Shown: positions 1 through 8,754, numbered from the stretch's first letter. The stretch is DNA of 64,000 nucleotides from Sulfitobacter sp. CW3 (GCF_019392245.1 NZ_JAHXRL010000002.1:372001-436000), one strand, 5' to 3'. Program-made: numbers and translations. Notes: generated by a model not told the origin, from the letters alone.

Positions 1-1
1 C

Positions 2-106
2 GTGGGCGTGCCTCTGCCGCTCGTCAGCTATGGCGGATCTGCCATGCTGGTCCTTTTACTGGCTTTCGGGCTGGTTCAATCTGCACATGTTCATCGTCCA
101 AGGTAG
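2..106 (+). CDS. rodA: RodA (MrdB) peptidoglycan polymerase, C-terminal end only
   Basis: The window opens inside a gene whose last 34 codons end at a TAG at 104-106. The visible peptide starts VGVPLPLVSYGGSAML and ends AHVHRPR. The PLPLVSYGG motif is the conserved C-terminal signature of SEDS-family proteins (RodA/FtsW). The short VHRPR tail favours RodA, the elongation-phase glycosyltransferase that works with PBP2 in the inner membrane. A hydrophobic stretch after the motif fits the last membrane helix. The next gene starts 6 bases later, so they are probably co-transcribed. The start and most of the gene lie outside the window. Confidence 0.85.
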   Translation: MGVPLPLVSYGGSAMLVLLLAFGLVQSAHVHRPR

Positions 107-112
107 GTCTTT

Positions 113-1045
113 ATGCCCCTCAATATTCTTTTTGCCGCTCGCGCCGAACGCTGGGCGACCTACGAACAACCCCTGCGCGACGCACTGCGTGATACGGGTA
201 TCACCGCCAACCTTAGCACTGATATTGCGCCGTCCGAGGTCGATTATATCGTTTATGCGCCGAACAGTGACTTGCAGGATTTCACCCCCTACACCCGCAC
301 CAAGGCTGTGCTGAATCTATGGGCCGGCGTTGAAAAAATTACGGGTAATCCGACCCTCAAGGTGCCGCTGGCACGTATGGTTGATCCCGGCTTGACCAAG
401 GGAATGGTAGAATGGGTGACCGGGCACGTGATGCGCTATCACCTTGGGCTGGATATCGACATTTTACACACCGGTACCGATTGGACGCCGCGCACGCCGC
501 CCCTGGCACAAGAACGCAAGGTTGGTATTCTTGGTATGGGGGCTTTGGGCACTGAGGCGGCCAAAACGCTTGCCAGCCTAGGATTTGATGTGGCGGGCTG
601 GTCGCGTAGCGCCAAAACCGCACCGGGGATAAAGTGTTTCGATGGGAAACAAGGATTGCAGGATATCCTGACGCGCAGTGAAATACTGGTGCTTTTGCTG
701 CCCGATACTCCGGCGACAGAAAACACCATCGACAAAGCTGCACTGGCAACGATGCCAAAGGGTGCGTTTATCATCAACCCTGGCCGGGGACCGCTAATTG
801 ACGATGATGCCCTGATCAACGCGCTCGATAGCGGCCAGATTGCTCATGCCACCCTAGACGTTTTCCGAACCGAACCCTTGCCCGCGCAGCATCCCTATTG
901 GGCGCATCCAAATGTCACTGTCACGCCCCACATCGCCGCAGAAACGCGCGCCGTGACAGCATCACAAATGGTCGTCGAAAACATCCAACGCGGCGAAACA
1001 GGGCAACCCTTTTTGCATCTGGTCGATCGCGCCTTAGGCTACTGA
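113..1045 (+). CDS. ghrA: glyoxylate/hydroxypyruvate reductase A-like 2-hydroxyacid dehydrogenase
   Basis: A 310-residue cytosolic D-isomer-specific 2-hydroxyacid dehydrogenase, predicted to reduce glyoxylate or hydroxypyruvate with NAD(P)H. The Rossmann fingerprint GILGMGALGTEAAKTL lies near residue 140. The family's catalytic Arg, Glu and His appear in order in INPGRGPLIDDDAL, DVFRTEPLP and PHIAAETRA. The length is that of the GhrA subgroup and shorter than SerA. It follows rodA by 6 bases. A convergent hairpin lies between its stop and the M3 peptidase. Substrate preference cannot be read from the sequence; the GhrA call rests on overall similarity. Confidence 0.85.
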   Translation: MPLNILFAARAERWATYEQPLRDALRDTGITANLSTDIAPSEVDYIVYAPNSDLQDFTPYTRTKAVLNLWAGVEKITGNPTLKVPLARMVDPGLTKGMVEWVTGHVMRYHLGLDIDILHTGTDWTPRTPPLAQERKVGILGMGALGTEAAKTLASLGFDVAGWSRSAKTAPGIKCFDGKQGLQDILTRSEILVLLLPDTPATENTIDKAALATMPKGAFIINPGRGPLIDDDALINALDSGQIAHATLDVFRTEPLPAQHPYWAHPNVTVTPHIAAETRAVTASQMVVENIQRGETGQPFLHLVDRALGY

Positions 1046-1064
1046 ACGCGCCCGCCTTAAGGCT

Positions 1065-1134
1065 GGAATTTGAGTTTATTTGGCAAAATGAAATCAGCGC
1101 GGTTTACCTGATATTTCATTTTGCCCTTAAACTC
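1065..1134. terminator. long inverted repeat made of two opposed copies of a dispersed repeat; likely bidirectional terminator
   Basis: The left arm 1072-1094 and the right arm 1113-1134 are near-complementary. The left arm contains GGCAAAATGAAAT and the right ATTTCATTTTGCC, with an 18-base loop. The element sits between the convergent ends of the reductase gene (stop 1045) and the M3 peptidase gene (stop 1160), where a two-way terminator is expected. The left arm is a copy of the repeat also found at 10148-10177 and 53117-53137. Confidence 0.65.
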
Positions 1135-1159
1135 TCGCCGAAGGCAAAAAGGTTTTTTC

Positions 1160-3175
1160 TCAAGCTGCGATTAACCCGCGCCCTTTCAGTAGTGCCTCAA
1201 CGCCTGGCAGTCGTCCTCTGAACGCCTTGTACAGCTCTGCCGCGTCGTGACTGCCGCCCGTGGAAAGAATGTGCGCCTCAAGCGCCTTTGCCTTTTCTGG
1301 GTCAAAAGCCCCACCTGCTTCCTCGAAGGCTTCGAAGGCATCGGCATCCATGACCTCTGACCACATATAACTGTAGTACCCGCTGGAATAGCCGTCCCCC
1401 GAAAAGACATGTGCGAATTGCGGGGTCGCGTGGCGCATGGTGATTGCAGCAGGCATGCCCAGATCGGCCAGAACCTGCGCCTGAGTAGCCATCGGATCGC
1501 TGGGCACGGTGCCATCGTGAAATTCCAGATCGACCAGGGCCGACGCTACATATTCGACCGTCGCAAACCCCATGCCAAAATTGGCGGCACCCAGAACTTT
1601 ATCCAACATCTCCTTCGGCATTGGCTCGCCAGTTTTGGCGTGGGTCGCGAATTCGCCCAGCACTTCTGGAACGTCCAACCAGTGTTCGTAAAGCTGGCTC
1701 GGCAGTTCCACAAAGTCACGGGCGACCGACGTACCGCTCACCGATTCATACGTCACATTCGATAACATCTGATGCAAAGCATGGCCGAACTCGTGGAACA
1801 AAGTCCGCGCATCGTCATAGGACAACAAGGCCGGTGTCCCTTTGGCAAAGTTGCAGACATTGATCACAATTGGCGATTGCTCTGCCGGGAACTTTGCCTG
1901 CGCGCGCATGGCCGAACACCACGCACCTGACCGCTTCGACCCTCGTGCAAAATAATCCCCGATAAACACGGCGACATGTTTGCCGCCTCGTGTCACCTCC
2001 CACGCGCGGCAGTCAGGATGATAGAGCGGCACATCAAGGGGCGCGAATTCGAGAGCGAACAAACGCGTGGCGCAGCTAAAGGCCGCGTCAATCATCCGGT
2101 CCAGCTGGAAATACGGTTTCAACGCGGCCTCGTCGAGATCATGCTCGGCCATGCGCTGTTTCTCCGCATAGTAGCGCCAGTCCCACGGGGCCAGATCGCC
2201 GTTCACGCCATCCGCGTGCATCATCTCTGTCAACACCGCGCCGTCTGCCTCGGCCTGCGCTTTCGCGGGCTCCCAAACGTCCATCAACAGCTGACGCACG
2301 GCTTCGGGCGTCTTTGCCATTTCGGTTTCCAGCTTGAAGGCTGCGAAATTCTTATACCCCAGCAGTTTGGCGCGTTCTTCGCGCAATGCCAGTGTTTCAG
2401 CGGCAATGGAGCGGTTATCCGTTTCGCCATCATTCGCACCGCGCGCCTGCCACGCCAGAAATGCCTTTTCGCGCAGATCACGGCGGGGCGAGAATTGCAG
2501 GAACGGCACAATCAGCGATCTAGACAGGGTAATAACCGGGCCGCCTGCGTCTTTTTCTGCACCAGCATTGCGCGCGGCATCGATGACGAACTCGGGCAAC
2601 CCCTCAAGGTCGGCTTCCTCAAGCTTCATGAACCACGACCGTTCATCTGCCAAAAGGTTCTGGGTGAACTGCGTCCCAAGCACCGCCAAGCGACCCTTTA
2701 TTTCCTTCATCCGCGCATCCTGTGCGCCTTCCAAGGCGGCACCGGACCGCACGAACCCGCGGTGGGTCAGCATCAGCACGCGGGCTTGCTCTGGTGTCAA
2801 ATCAAAGCTGTCGCGCTTTTTCCACACCTCGGCCACACGGGCGAACAGGGCTTTGTTGCTTGATATCTCTGAATAATGCGCGGCCAATAGCGGCGAGAAC
2901 TTGCGCTGCAGTTCTTCTCGAACAGGGTTGCTGTCGGCACCAGCCACGGTGAAAAACACACCCAACACGCGGTCAAGCTGGCTGCCCGCCTCTTCCAGTG
3001 CCTCAATCGTATTGCCGAATGTGGGCGCGGCATCGCAACTGGCGATCGCATCAATCTCCATCCGGTGCTTGGTCAGCGCCTCATCCAGCGCGGGCTCGAA
3101 ATCATCGTCTGAAATCTTGTCAAACGGGGCCAGCTCAAACGGCGTATCCCAATCCTGAAGCAAGGGGTTTGTCAT
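1160..3175 (-). CDS. M3 family metallopeptidase (oligopeptidase A / peptidyl-dipeptidase type)
   Basis: A 671-residue zinc oligopeptidase predicted to degrade short peptides in the cytoplasm. The metal site is the M3 motif HEFGHALHQM in the C-terminal half, and the downstream SVARDFVELPSQLYEHW supplies the third ligand glutamate. Length and domain order match full-size OpdA/Dcp proteins. I chose the ATG at 3175 (MTNPLLQDW) because AAAGGAG lies just upstream; the frame stays open to 3274 but the extra residues look non-coding. There is no signal peptide, so a cytosolic role fits. OpdA and Dcp cannot be separated by eye. Confidence 0.9.
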   Translation of the reverse strand: MTNPLLQDWDTPFELAPFDKISDDDFEPALDEALTKHRMEIDAIASCDAAPTFGNTIEALEEAGSQLDRVLGVFFTVAGADSNPVREELQRKFSPLLAAHYSEISSNKALFARVAEVWKKRDSFDLTPEQARVLMLTHRGFVRSGAALEGAQDARMKEIKGRLAVLGTQFTQNLLADERSWFMKLEEADLEGLPEFVIDAARNAGAEKDAGGPVITLSRSLIVPFLQFSPRRDLREKAFLAWQARGANDGETDNRSIAAETLALREERAKLLGYKNFAAFKLETEMAKTPEAVRQLLMDVWEPAKAQAEADGAVLTEMMHADGVNGDLAPWDWRYYAEKQRMAEHDLDEAALKPYFQLDRMIDAAFSCATRLFALEFAPLDVPLYHPDCRAWEVTRGGKHVAVFIGDYFARGSKRSGAWCSAMRAQAKFPAEQSPIVINVCNFAKGTPALLSYDDARTLFHEFGHALHQMLSNVTYESVSGTSVARDFVELPSQLYEHWLDVPEVLGEFATHAKTGEPMPKEMLDKVLGAANFGMGFATVEYVASALVDLEFHDGTVPSDPMATQAQVLADLGMPAAITMRHATPQFAHVFSGDGYSSGYYSYMWSEVMDADAFEAFEEAGGAFDPEKAKALEAHILSTGGSHDAAELYKAFRGRLPGVEALLKGRGLIAA

Positions 3176-3274
3176 GGTATTCTCCTTTGGATCACAAGGT
3201 AGGTATCCCAGCAGTGGGTTGCAATCGTCAGCGTAAAAGCTCAGGCTTAAGACGCGATTGTTGTGGAGGATCAA

Positions 3275-3610
3275 ATGATCCGCAGGATCAGGAATTTAAT
3301 CGAACGCCAGATGCAAAAGGCCGTTCTGGAAGGCAAACTCCAAGGGCTGAAGGGCGAAGGAAAACCTCTTGAGAACCGGCCAGAAGACGCATTTGTCAGC
3401 GCAGGCGACGCCGTAGGCTTTCGTATGATGGCTGAGGCCGGCGTCCTGCCCGAAGAAATCCTGATCAAGAAAGAAATCACCGCTCAGCAAGAGGCACTGA
3501 AAGCGGCCACATCAGAGGCCGAGCGCGCGCCCATCCTCGCGAAATTGACGGATCTAGAACTGCGATACAATATCGCGACCGAAGCACGGCAAAAGTTCAT
3601 GAAGAGCTAG
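3275..3610 (+). CDS. DUF1992 (DnaJ-homologue subfamily C28-type) protein
   Basis: A 111-residue protein matching the DUF1992 pattern: IRRIRNLIERQMQKAVLEG, then GEGKPLEN, then an acidic and helical tail. Family members are annotated as DnaJ-family domain proteins, but no J domain with HPD is present here and the molecular role is not established. I chose ATG 3275 because GGAGG at 3265-3269 is five bases upstream; a GTG at 3263 is possible. It is divergent from the M3 peptidase gene with about 100 bases between the starts. Confidence 0.8.
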   Translation: MIRRIRNLIERQMQKAVLEGKLQGLKGEGKPLENRPEDAFVSAGDAVGFRMMAEAGVLPEEILIKKEITAQQEALKAATSEAERAPILAKLTDLELRYNIATEARQKFMKS

Positions 3611-3649
3611 CCCCGCGTACAGTCGGTGCACCCGGGGCTTGGCCCTTTA

Positions 3650-4081
3650 TCAAGGGCGGACGTAAGCGAACCCGTCTTCCTGCAATTCGATCAACCGAAC
3701 GATACCCGATGGCACGACAGTTGCCTCGGACAACAATACAACATCGTGACCCGATTTTTTCTTCATGCCTGCCATCGTATTGGCACATGCTGAAAAGCTG
3801 ATGTTGTCCAATTCCAGGGACATCGCAGAAATACGCTGCGCGACCGGGCTTTTGTCGGCGATCAACATGTTCAAACCGGGGCCATAGGTCACCATTTCGA
3901 TGGTCACTGTGTCGCCTTGGCTTTCATAATAGCTGGCAACGTTTTGGGCGTTATTCAACGCCATATTCATCACCTGAGGGTCGTTTTGATCAACGTGAAT
4001 GGCAACCTTATGCGCCACGCCCTCAGCGAATACCGCCAGCGGAGCCAAGGCCAAAGCGGCGGCAAGTACGAATCGTTTCAT
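3650..4081 (-). CDS. exported DsrE-family protein
   Basis: A 143-residue protein starting MKRFVLAAALALAPLAVFA, a clear Sec signal peptide. The mature part (HKVAIHVDQNDPQVMNMALNNA... SFSACANTMAGM) resembles the DsrE/DsrF-like fold found in sulfur-relay proteins. A cysteine lies in SACANTM, the position used for sulfur transfer in this family. AAGGAGG lies just upstream of ATG 4081. It follows the moeB-like gene by 59 bases on the same strand. Periplasmic DsrE-like proteins are common but poorly characterised; persulfide or thiol chemistry is inference. Confidence 0.75.
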   Translation of the reverse strand: MKRFVLAAALALAPLAVFAEGVAHKVAIHVDQNDPQVMNMALNNAQNVASYYESQGDTVTIEMVTYGPGLNMLIADKSPVAQRISAMSLELDNISFSACANTMAGMKKKSGHDVVLLSEATVVPSGIVRLIELQEDGFAYVRP

Positions 4082-4140
4082 GGATTTTTCCTCCTTCAAT
4101 ATTGGGATCAGTCTATCGCGTTTTTTGAACACCGCGGTTT

Positions 4141-5184
4141 TTATGAGACGTCACCACAAACCGGGCAATCATCACGTTTACTGACGCCGATCACACGATT
4201 TTCGCCATACAGCGCATCATAAATCACCATCTGCCCCCGCAGCGGTGACCCCGCCCCTGTGATAACCTTTATCGCCTCGACGGCCATCATCGACCCGATG
4301 ACACCGGGCAAAGGACCAATCACGCCCGCCTGCGCACAAGACGGGGCCAGATGTGCGGCGGGGGCCTGCGGAAACACGCATTGATAGCACGGCGCGCCCT
4401 TGGCCGGGTCAAAGACACTCAACTGCCCCTCCCACTGGCTGAGCGCACCTGAAATCAGCGGCACCTCAGCCGCGACACAGGCACGGTTGACCAAATAGCG
4501 CGTATCGAAATTATCAGTCCCATCCAGAACGATGTCATAATCAGCGACAAGCGTCTCGGCGATCTCGGCGTTCAACCGGCGGTGATAGGGGCGTATTGTA
4601 ACGAATGGGTTCTGTGCCTCCAGCTCGGCTTTGGCCGAGAATACCTTGGGCATACCGATGTTTTTGTCCTTGTGTATGACCTGACGTTGCAGGTTTGCAT
4701 TTTCGACGACGTCATCGTCAATGACACCGATTGTACCAACGCCCGCAGCCGCAAGATACTGCAAGACGGGCGCGCCCAGCCCACCAGCCCCTACGACCAA
4801 AACCTTGGCATTCTTCAACGCCTTCTGACCACTACCGCCCACCTCACGCAGAACGATGTGGCGGGCATATCGGTTCAGCTCGGTCTCGGAGAACGTGCCT
4901 GCCGGCTGGGATGGCGCATTCTCGGCCGGGGCGGCGCGGCTGCGTAAATACTTCACCCCCCACCCATAGGTAAAAGCCAAAAGGACAAACCCGGTCAACA
5001 ACAACCAAGGTGCTGCACTGCCGCCTGTTGCCACGCGCAACGGGTGCGCGTCTGGCAATAGCAGGTTCACACCGATCACCGCGCCGAACACCGCACCTAA
5101 CAGTTTCAGTCGGGTCTCGCGTGCGCTGCCCATCGCCGCACCAGCCCCCCAAATCACGGCCGCAAGAATAAGAACCAGCAACAT
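4141..5184 (-). CDS. moeB: HesA/MoeB/ThiF-family adenylyltransferase with an N-terminal membrane segment
   Basis: A 347-residue E1-like enzyme predicted to adenylate the C-terminal glycine of MoaD or ThiS. The ATP site is VLVVGAGGLGAPVLQYLAAAG, followed by GVIDDDVVENANLQRQ; a cysteine pair occurs in CYQC and again in CPVCG, the usual zinc ligands. The first ~85 residues are unusual for a MoeB: two hydrophobic helices (LLVLILAAVIWGAGAAMG and WLLLTGFVLLAFTYGWG) suggest membrane anchoring. Its ATG is directly next to the dut stop codon. MoeB versus ThiF cannot be decided by neighbours. Confidence 0.85.
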   Translation of the reverse strand: MLLVLILAAVIWGAGAAMGSARETRLKLLGAVFGAVIGVNLLLPDAHPLRVATGGSAAPWLLLTGFVLLAFTYGWGVKYLRSRAAPAENAPSQPAGTFSETELNRYARHIVLREVGGSGQKALKNAKVLVVGAGGLGAPVLQYLAAAGVGTIGVIDDDVVENANLQRQVIHKDKNIGMPKVFSAKAELEAQNPFVTIRPYHRRLNAEIAETLVADYDIVLDGTDNFDTRYLVNRACVAAEVPLISGALSQWEGQLSVFDPAKGAPCYQCVFPQAPAAHLAPSCAQAGVIGPLPGVIGSMMAVEAIKVITGAGSPLRGQMVIYDALYGENRVIGVSKRDDCPVCGDVS

Positions 5185-5634
5185 CTATTTCAGCCCTGTC
5201 GACCCAAACCCGCCAGCCCCGCGCGTACTGTCTGACAATGCGATGACCTCAACCGTGGCATAGCGTTTGACGTCGGCAACCACCGCCTGCGCGATCCGGT
5301 CACCATGCTGGATTTCAAAAGGCTCATCGCCGATATAATACAGCCCCACCATCACCACGCCGCGGTAATCCTCATCTACCGTCCCGGGGGCATTTGGGAT
5401 CAGGAACCCGTGCTTAAGCGCTAGCCCCGATCTTGGCCTAATCTGCATCTCGGTCCCTCGGGGAAGCTCGACATGAAAACCCGTCGAAATCAACTTGATG
5501 TCGCCCTTTCCGAAAACCATAGGCCCGTCGGGCAAGAACGCGCGCAGATCCATCCCTGCCGCACCGGCTGTGGCGTAGTCGGGCAATGACAAATCCGCGT
5601 TGCCGGGAACCCGCTTAAACTTAATCTCAGACAT
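5185..5634 (-). CDS. dut: dUTP diphosphatase
   Basis: A 149-residue trimeric-type dUTPase that hydrolyses dUTP to dUMP and keeps uracil out of DNA. The five family motifs are visible: AGAAGMDLRA, PRSGLALKHG, GTVDEDYRGVV, GDRIAQAVV and the C-terminal RGAGGFGSTG. Length is normal. GGGGAAAG precedes the ATG. It lies between coaBC and the moeB-like gene on the same strand, close to the dfp-dut pairing seen in many proteobacteria. Confidence 0.97.
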   Translation of the reverse strand: MSEIKFKRVPGNADLSLPDYATAGAAGMDLRAFLPDGPMVFGKGDIKLISTGFHVELPRGTEMQIRPRSGLALKHGFLIPNAPGTVDEDYRGVVMVGLYYIGDEPFEIQHGDRIAQAVVADVKRYATVEVIALSDSTRGAGGFGSTGLK

Positions 5635-5663
5635 GTTCTTTCCCCAAAAGCATCGGCGCAGCA

Positions 5664-5705
5664 GCTATTTCCAAATGGTCCTAAATCCTCGCCGAAGGCA
5701 TAGAA
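5664..5705. repeat. intergenic repeat, related to copies near 1120, 20690 and 53130
   Basis: Between dut and coaBC the sequence TTTCCAAATGGTCCTAAATC recurs in degenerate form at 20694-20713, and CTCGCCGAAGGCA recurs at 1133-1145. The gap is otherwise unremarkable and may hold the terminator of coaBC. Confidence 0.45.
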
Positions 5706-5709
5706 TCTT

Positions 5710-6903
5710 TTACTTCAGCGCATCCGAAATGCGTGCGGCCAACTGTTTTGCCACCTGACCCTTGCTCATCCGCGGCCACTCCTCTGCCCCGTCGTCACTG
5801 ATCACGGTCACCGCATTTTCAGCGCCGCCCATGATCCCGGTTCCCGGGGACACGTCGTTGGCAACGATCCAGTCACATCCTTTGCGCAGGCGTTTGGCGG
5901 TCGCGTTCTCGATCACATCATTCGTTTCAGCGGCAAAGCCGACAACCAGCGTGGGCCGGCCAGACGTCATCTGGCTGACCGCTTTTAGGATGTCGGGGTT
6001 TTCTGCAAACTCCAGCAGTGGCAACCCGTCCTTTGACTTTTTCAACTTCCGGTCGCTGGCAGTGGTGACACGCCAATCTGCCACGGCTGCGGCAAAGACA
6101 CCGGCATCAGCTGGCAACGCGGCATCAACCGCCTCTTGCATCTGTAAAGCGGTTTCAACACGCACGACCTGAACGCCGCTTGGGGGCGGAACATCGGCGG
6201 GTCCGGTGATAAACACCACATCAGCGCCCAATGCAGCAAGGGCACTGGCGATGGCCGTCCCTTGTGCGCCAGAAGACCGGTTTGCGATATAGCGCACCGG
6301 GTCGATCGGTTCATGGGTCGGGCCCGACGTGACCAGAATGCGCCGCCCTTTCAGTGGGCCATCATTCAGTTGGGTTTCAATCGCGGCCACGATCTCGAGC
6401 GGTTCCGACATGCGGCCGGGGCCAAACTCACCGCATGCCATGTCGCCGTCATTTGGCCCGACAACCGTGATCCCATCACCACGCAACGTGGCAAGGTTGC
6501 GCTGCGTGGCGGCTTGTTCCCACATGCGCACGTTCATCGCAGGTACAATCATGACCGGCGTATCCGTGGCCAGCAAAAGCGTCGAGGCAAGATCATTCGC
6601 CAAACCGCCCGCCATCTTGGCCATCAGATCCGCCGTCGCTGGCGCAACCACCACCAGATCAGCAACACGGCTTAGCTGAATATGGCCCATTTCGGCCTCG
6701 TCGCCCAAGTCAAACAAATCGCGGTACAGCTTTTGGCCCGCCAAAGCCGACACAGACAGCGGCGTCACAAATTCTTCGCCAGCACGGGTAAGAACGGGGG
6801 TGACCGTCGCGCCTCGTTCGCGCAAACGGCGGATTAAATCCAGCGATTTGAACGCCGCGATGCCACCACCGATAATCAGCAGAATATGTTTACCAGCCAG
6901 CAT
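5710..6903 (-). CDS. coaBC: bifunctional phosphopantothenoylcysteine decarboxylase / phosphopantothenate-cysteine ligase
   Basis: A 397-residue two-domain enzyme of coenzyme A synthesis. The N-terminal flavodoxin-like CoaC part begins ILLIIGGGIAAFKSLDLIRRL and carries PAMNVRMWE, the PxMNxxMW substrate clamp. The CoaB part starts near residue 185 (RRILVTSGPTHEPIDPVRYIANRSSG) and contains VGFAAET and the lysine-rich segment typical of the ligase. AGAGGG lies upstream of the ATG. It is followed on the same strand by dut. Confidence 0.97.
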   Translation of the reverse strand: MLAGKHILLIIGGGIAAFKSLDLIRRLRERGATVTPVLTRAGEEFVTPLSVSALAGQKLYRDLFDLGDEAEMGHIQLSRVADLVVVAPATADLMAKMAGGLANDLASTLLLATDTPVMIVPAMNVRMWEQAATQRNLATLRGDGITVVGPNDGDMACGEFGPGRMSEPLEIVAAIETQLNDGPLKGRRILVTSGPTHEPIDPVRYIANRSSGAQGTAIASALAALGADVVFITGPADVPPPSGVQVVRVETALQMQEAVDAALPADAGVFAAAVADWRVTTASDRKLKKSKDGLPLLEFAENPDILKAVSQMTSGRPTLVVGFAAETNDVIENATAKRLRKGCDWIVANDVSPGTGIMGGAENAVTVISDDGAEEWPRMSKGQVAKQLAARISDALK

Positions 6904-6968
6904 GTTCGGCCCTCTTTAACGCAGTTAAGGTGAACCATAGGCCGCAAGGGCCCGTTCTGCCAGCCCCA

Positions 6969-7775
6969 TCAGGGTTTCTTAAATGCCAAACAAGGGTCTT
7001 CGCGCGCAGTTGCCGGCGACTGTAGGACCGCATCGAAACGCCCCTCTGGTACGACGCCGTCCTCGCCTTGGCCTACTGTCATGACGGCCGCATCCGGCCG
7101 CACCAGCGCTATGGCTGCGGGCATTCCCCAGTCGGGGCGCGCATGACCATTTCCGGTTATCACGACAACCGGACCGCCGGTGTCGTCCAATGCTTCGATC
7201 GATATCTGCGCCAACCGTGCATCCCGCAAGCGTTGAACATCAACCATCGCAGGCAGCAATTCAGCAGGCAACGCATCACAATGCGCCTTCATCTGCAAAG
7301 CTTCGCGCGCGATCTGCTGGTCGGCATCCAACGGCGCGGCCAATCCAAATTCCTCAGCCTGCGCGCCAAATGCAGCGACGAGGCCATCGCCCATTACTTC
7401 GCGCGCTGCCTCTCGCGGAACAGCAGCCCCAAAGGTTTTGGCCCCTACGCTGGCCGCAAATACCGGATAATAAATCGAAAAATCAGGCCAGCCGCTTTCG
7501 TTCCAACCAAGCACCTGCTCTAGCGCCACTTCGTCGCGCATGATGTCGCCGCGCACCAGTGCCGCCTGAGCCCCGGTGATCATTTCATAAACGACAGCCT
7601 TGGGCGCGATCTTGGCAACAATATCCGCCTGGGTTCGATGATGGGCAGGGTTGTCGTGCGTTTCCCCCAAAACAACAATTTGCGCCGCAGATAGTTGCGT
7701 AAACAGATCATCGTTCAAGGTTTCAGCAGAGACAAAGGCTGGCAGCGCCAGAAATACTGTAAGGTACCGAATCAT
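6969..7775 (-). CDS. ChaN-family (DUF399) exported protein
   Basis: A 268-residue protein with an N-terminal signal peptide (MIRYLTVFLALPAFVSA) and the ChaN-type core: VVLGETHDNPAHHRTQADIV, then VYEM, then VVVITGNGHARPDWGMP. ChaN-like proteins are linked to haem binding or belong to the wider TIKI/EreA fold. No lipobox cysteine follows the signal sequence, so it is probably periplasmic and soluble. Its ATG overlaps the rpoH stop in an ATGA arrangement, so translation is coupled to the sigma factor. Function in this host is unknown. Confidence 0.75.
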   Translation of the reverse strand: MIRYLTVFLALPAFVSAETLNDDLFTQLSAAQIVVLGETHDNPAHHRTQADIVAKIAPKAVVYEMITGAQAALVRGDIMRDEVALEQVLGWNESGWPDFSIYYPVFAASVGAKTFGAAVPREAAREVMGDGLVAAFGAQAEEFGLAAPLDADQQIAREALQMKAHCDALPAELLPAMVDVQRLRDARLAQISIEALDDTGGPVVVITGNGHARPDWGMPAAIALVRPDAAVMTVGQGEDGVVPEGRFDAVLQSPATAREDPCLAFKKP

Positions 7776-8650
7776 ATCAAGAAATGATGGACCTCGGCCG
7801 ACTGTGTTTCAAGCGTTTTGCGCATTTTTCCAAAGGCCGCGGCCTCTAGCTGGCGCACCCGTTCTTTTGACAGCTTCAACTCTTCGCCCAAGCTTTCCAA
7901 GGTTCTCGGCTGATCACGCAATTTCCGCTCGCGGACAATAAACTGTTCACGTTCGTTCAAGGCATGCATCGCACCCAAAAGCCAATTACGCAGCGTGGTC
8001 GTATCGTGGCTTTCCTCGACTTTTTGGGCGGCCTGCGCGCTGTCATCCACCAGCGCATCAATCCATTCGCGCCCCTCGTCCTCTGCTGACTGAGTAGCAT
8101 TCAGCGAATAATCGGACCCCGACAAACGGCCCTCCATCATCTCGACATCATGCATGGGCACGCCAATCTCGGTCGAGATCATCTGACGCAGCTGATGCCC
8201 GTCCAACGTTTCACCAGCCACTTGAGCTTCACGCTCGATACGCGCCTGAACGCGACGCATGTTGAAAAACAGCGATTTTTGCGATGACGTTGACCCGGTG
8301 CGCACCATCGACCAGTTGCGCATGACGTGATCCTGAATGCTCGCCTTGATCCACCAAACTGCATAGGTCGAAAAACGCACCCCGCGATCGGGGTCGAATT
8401 TGTCAGCGGCTTTCATCAACCCCAGACTTGCCTCTTGAATCAGATCATTCATCGGCGCGCCGTAGCGTTTGAATTTGCCTGCCATCGAAATGGCCAGCCG
8501 CATATAGGCGGTGATCAACCGGTGCAGCGCTTCTTCGTCGCGACGATCACGCCAAGCATAGGCCAGCCTTAATTCCGTATCCGCATCCAAAAGTTCGGCT
8601 TTCATTGCGGTCCGGGTCAAAGAAAATTCGCGCGTTTGAGATAGTGCCAC
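7772..8650 (-). CDS. rpoH2: RpoH-type sigma factor, RpoH2 subgroup
   Basis: An RNA polymerase sigma-32-class factor of about 292 residues. Region 2 reads LITAYMRLAISMAGKFKRYG...DLIQEASLGLMKAADKFDPDRGVRFSTYAVWWIKASIQDHVMRNW (residues about 45-115). The RpoH box is present as SSQKSLFFNMRR. Region 4 ends with LGEELKLSKERVRQLEAAAFGKMR. The N-terminal wording resembles alphaproteobacterial RpoH2, which in Rhodobacter serves oxidative and singlet-oxygen stress, rather than heat-shock RpoH1. The start is uncertain: GTG 8650 has AGGGG nine bases upstream, GTG 8659 is also in frame, and an internal ATG lies at 8605. Confidence 0.9.
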   Translation of the reverse strand: MALSQTREFSLTRTAMKAELLDADTELRLAYAWRDRRDEEALHRLITAYMRLAISMAGKFKRYGAPMNDLIQEASLGLMKAADKFDPDRGVRFSTYAVWWIKASIQDHVMRNWSMVRTGSTSSQKSLFFNMRRVQARIEREAQVAGETLDGHQLRQMISTEIGVPMHDVEMMEGRLSGSDYSLNATQSAEDEGREWIDALVDDSAQAAQKVEESHDTTTLRNWLLGAMHALNEREQFIVRERKLRDQPRTLESLGEELKLSKERVRQLEAAAFGKMRKTLETQSAEVHHFLI

Positions 8651-8718
8651 AGTGATCACCCCTGATAGAAGAATTTTGGCTCTTTATTTTATCAACGCCG
8701 TGACGGGCCGTATGGTTC

Positions 8719-8754
8719 AAATATTATTAATATTTCTGCGCTCAAGCGCTTGAG
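8719..8754. promoter_or_regulatory. two palindromes in the rpoH2 / phosphatase divergent spacer
   Basis: In the spacer between divergent starts (8650 and 8812) there is an AT-rich inverted repeat AAATATT-att-AATATTT at 8719-8735, followed by a perfect 14-base palindrome CTCAAGCGCTTGAG at 8741-8754. Both sit where operators or promoters for either gene would be. I do not recognise the regulator. Confidence 0.4.

Noticed and set aside
1976..2863. 295-codon plus-strand frame inside the M3 peptidase gene
   Set aside because: Antisense shadow of a clearly conserved peptidase; the translation has no domain and is rich in H, R and Q as expected for a GC-rich shadow.
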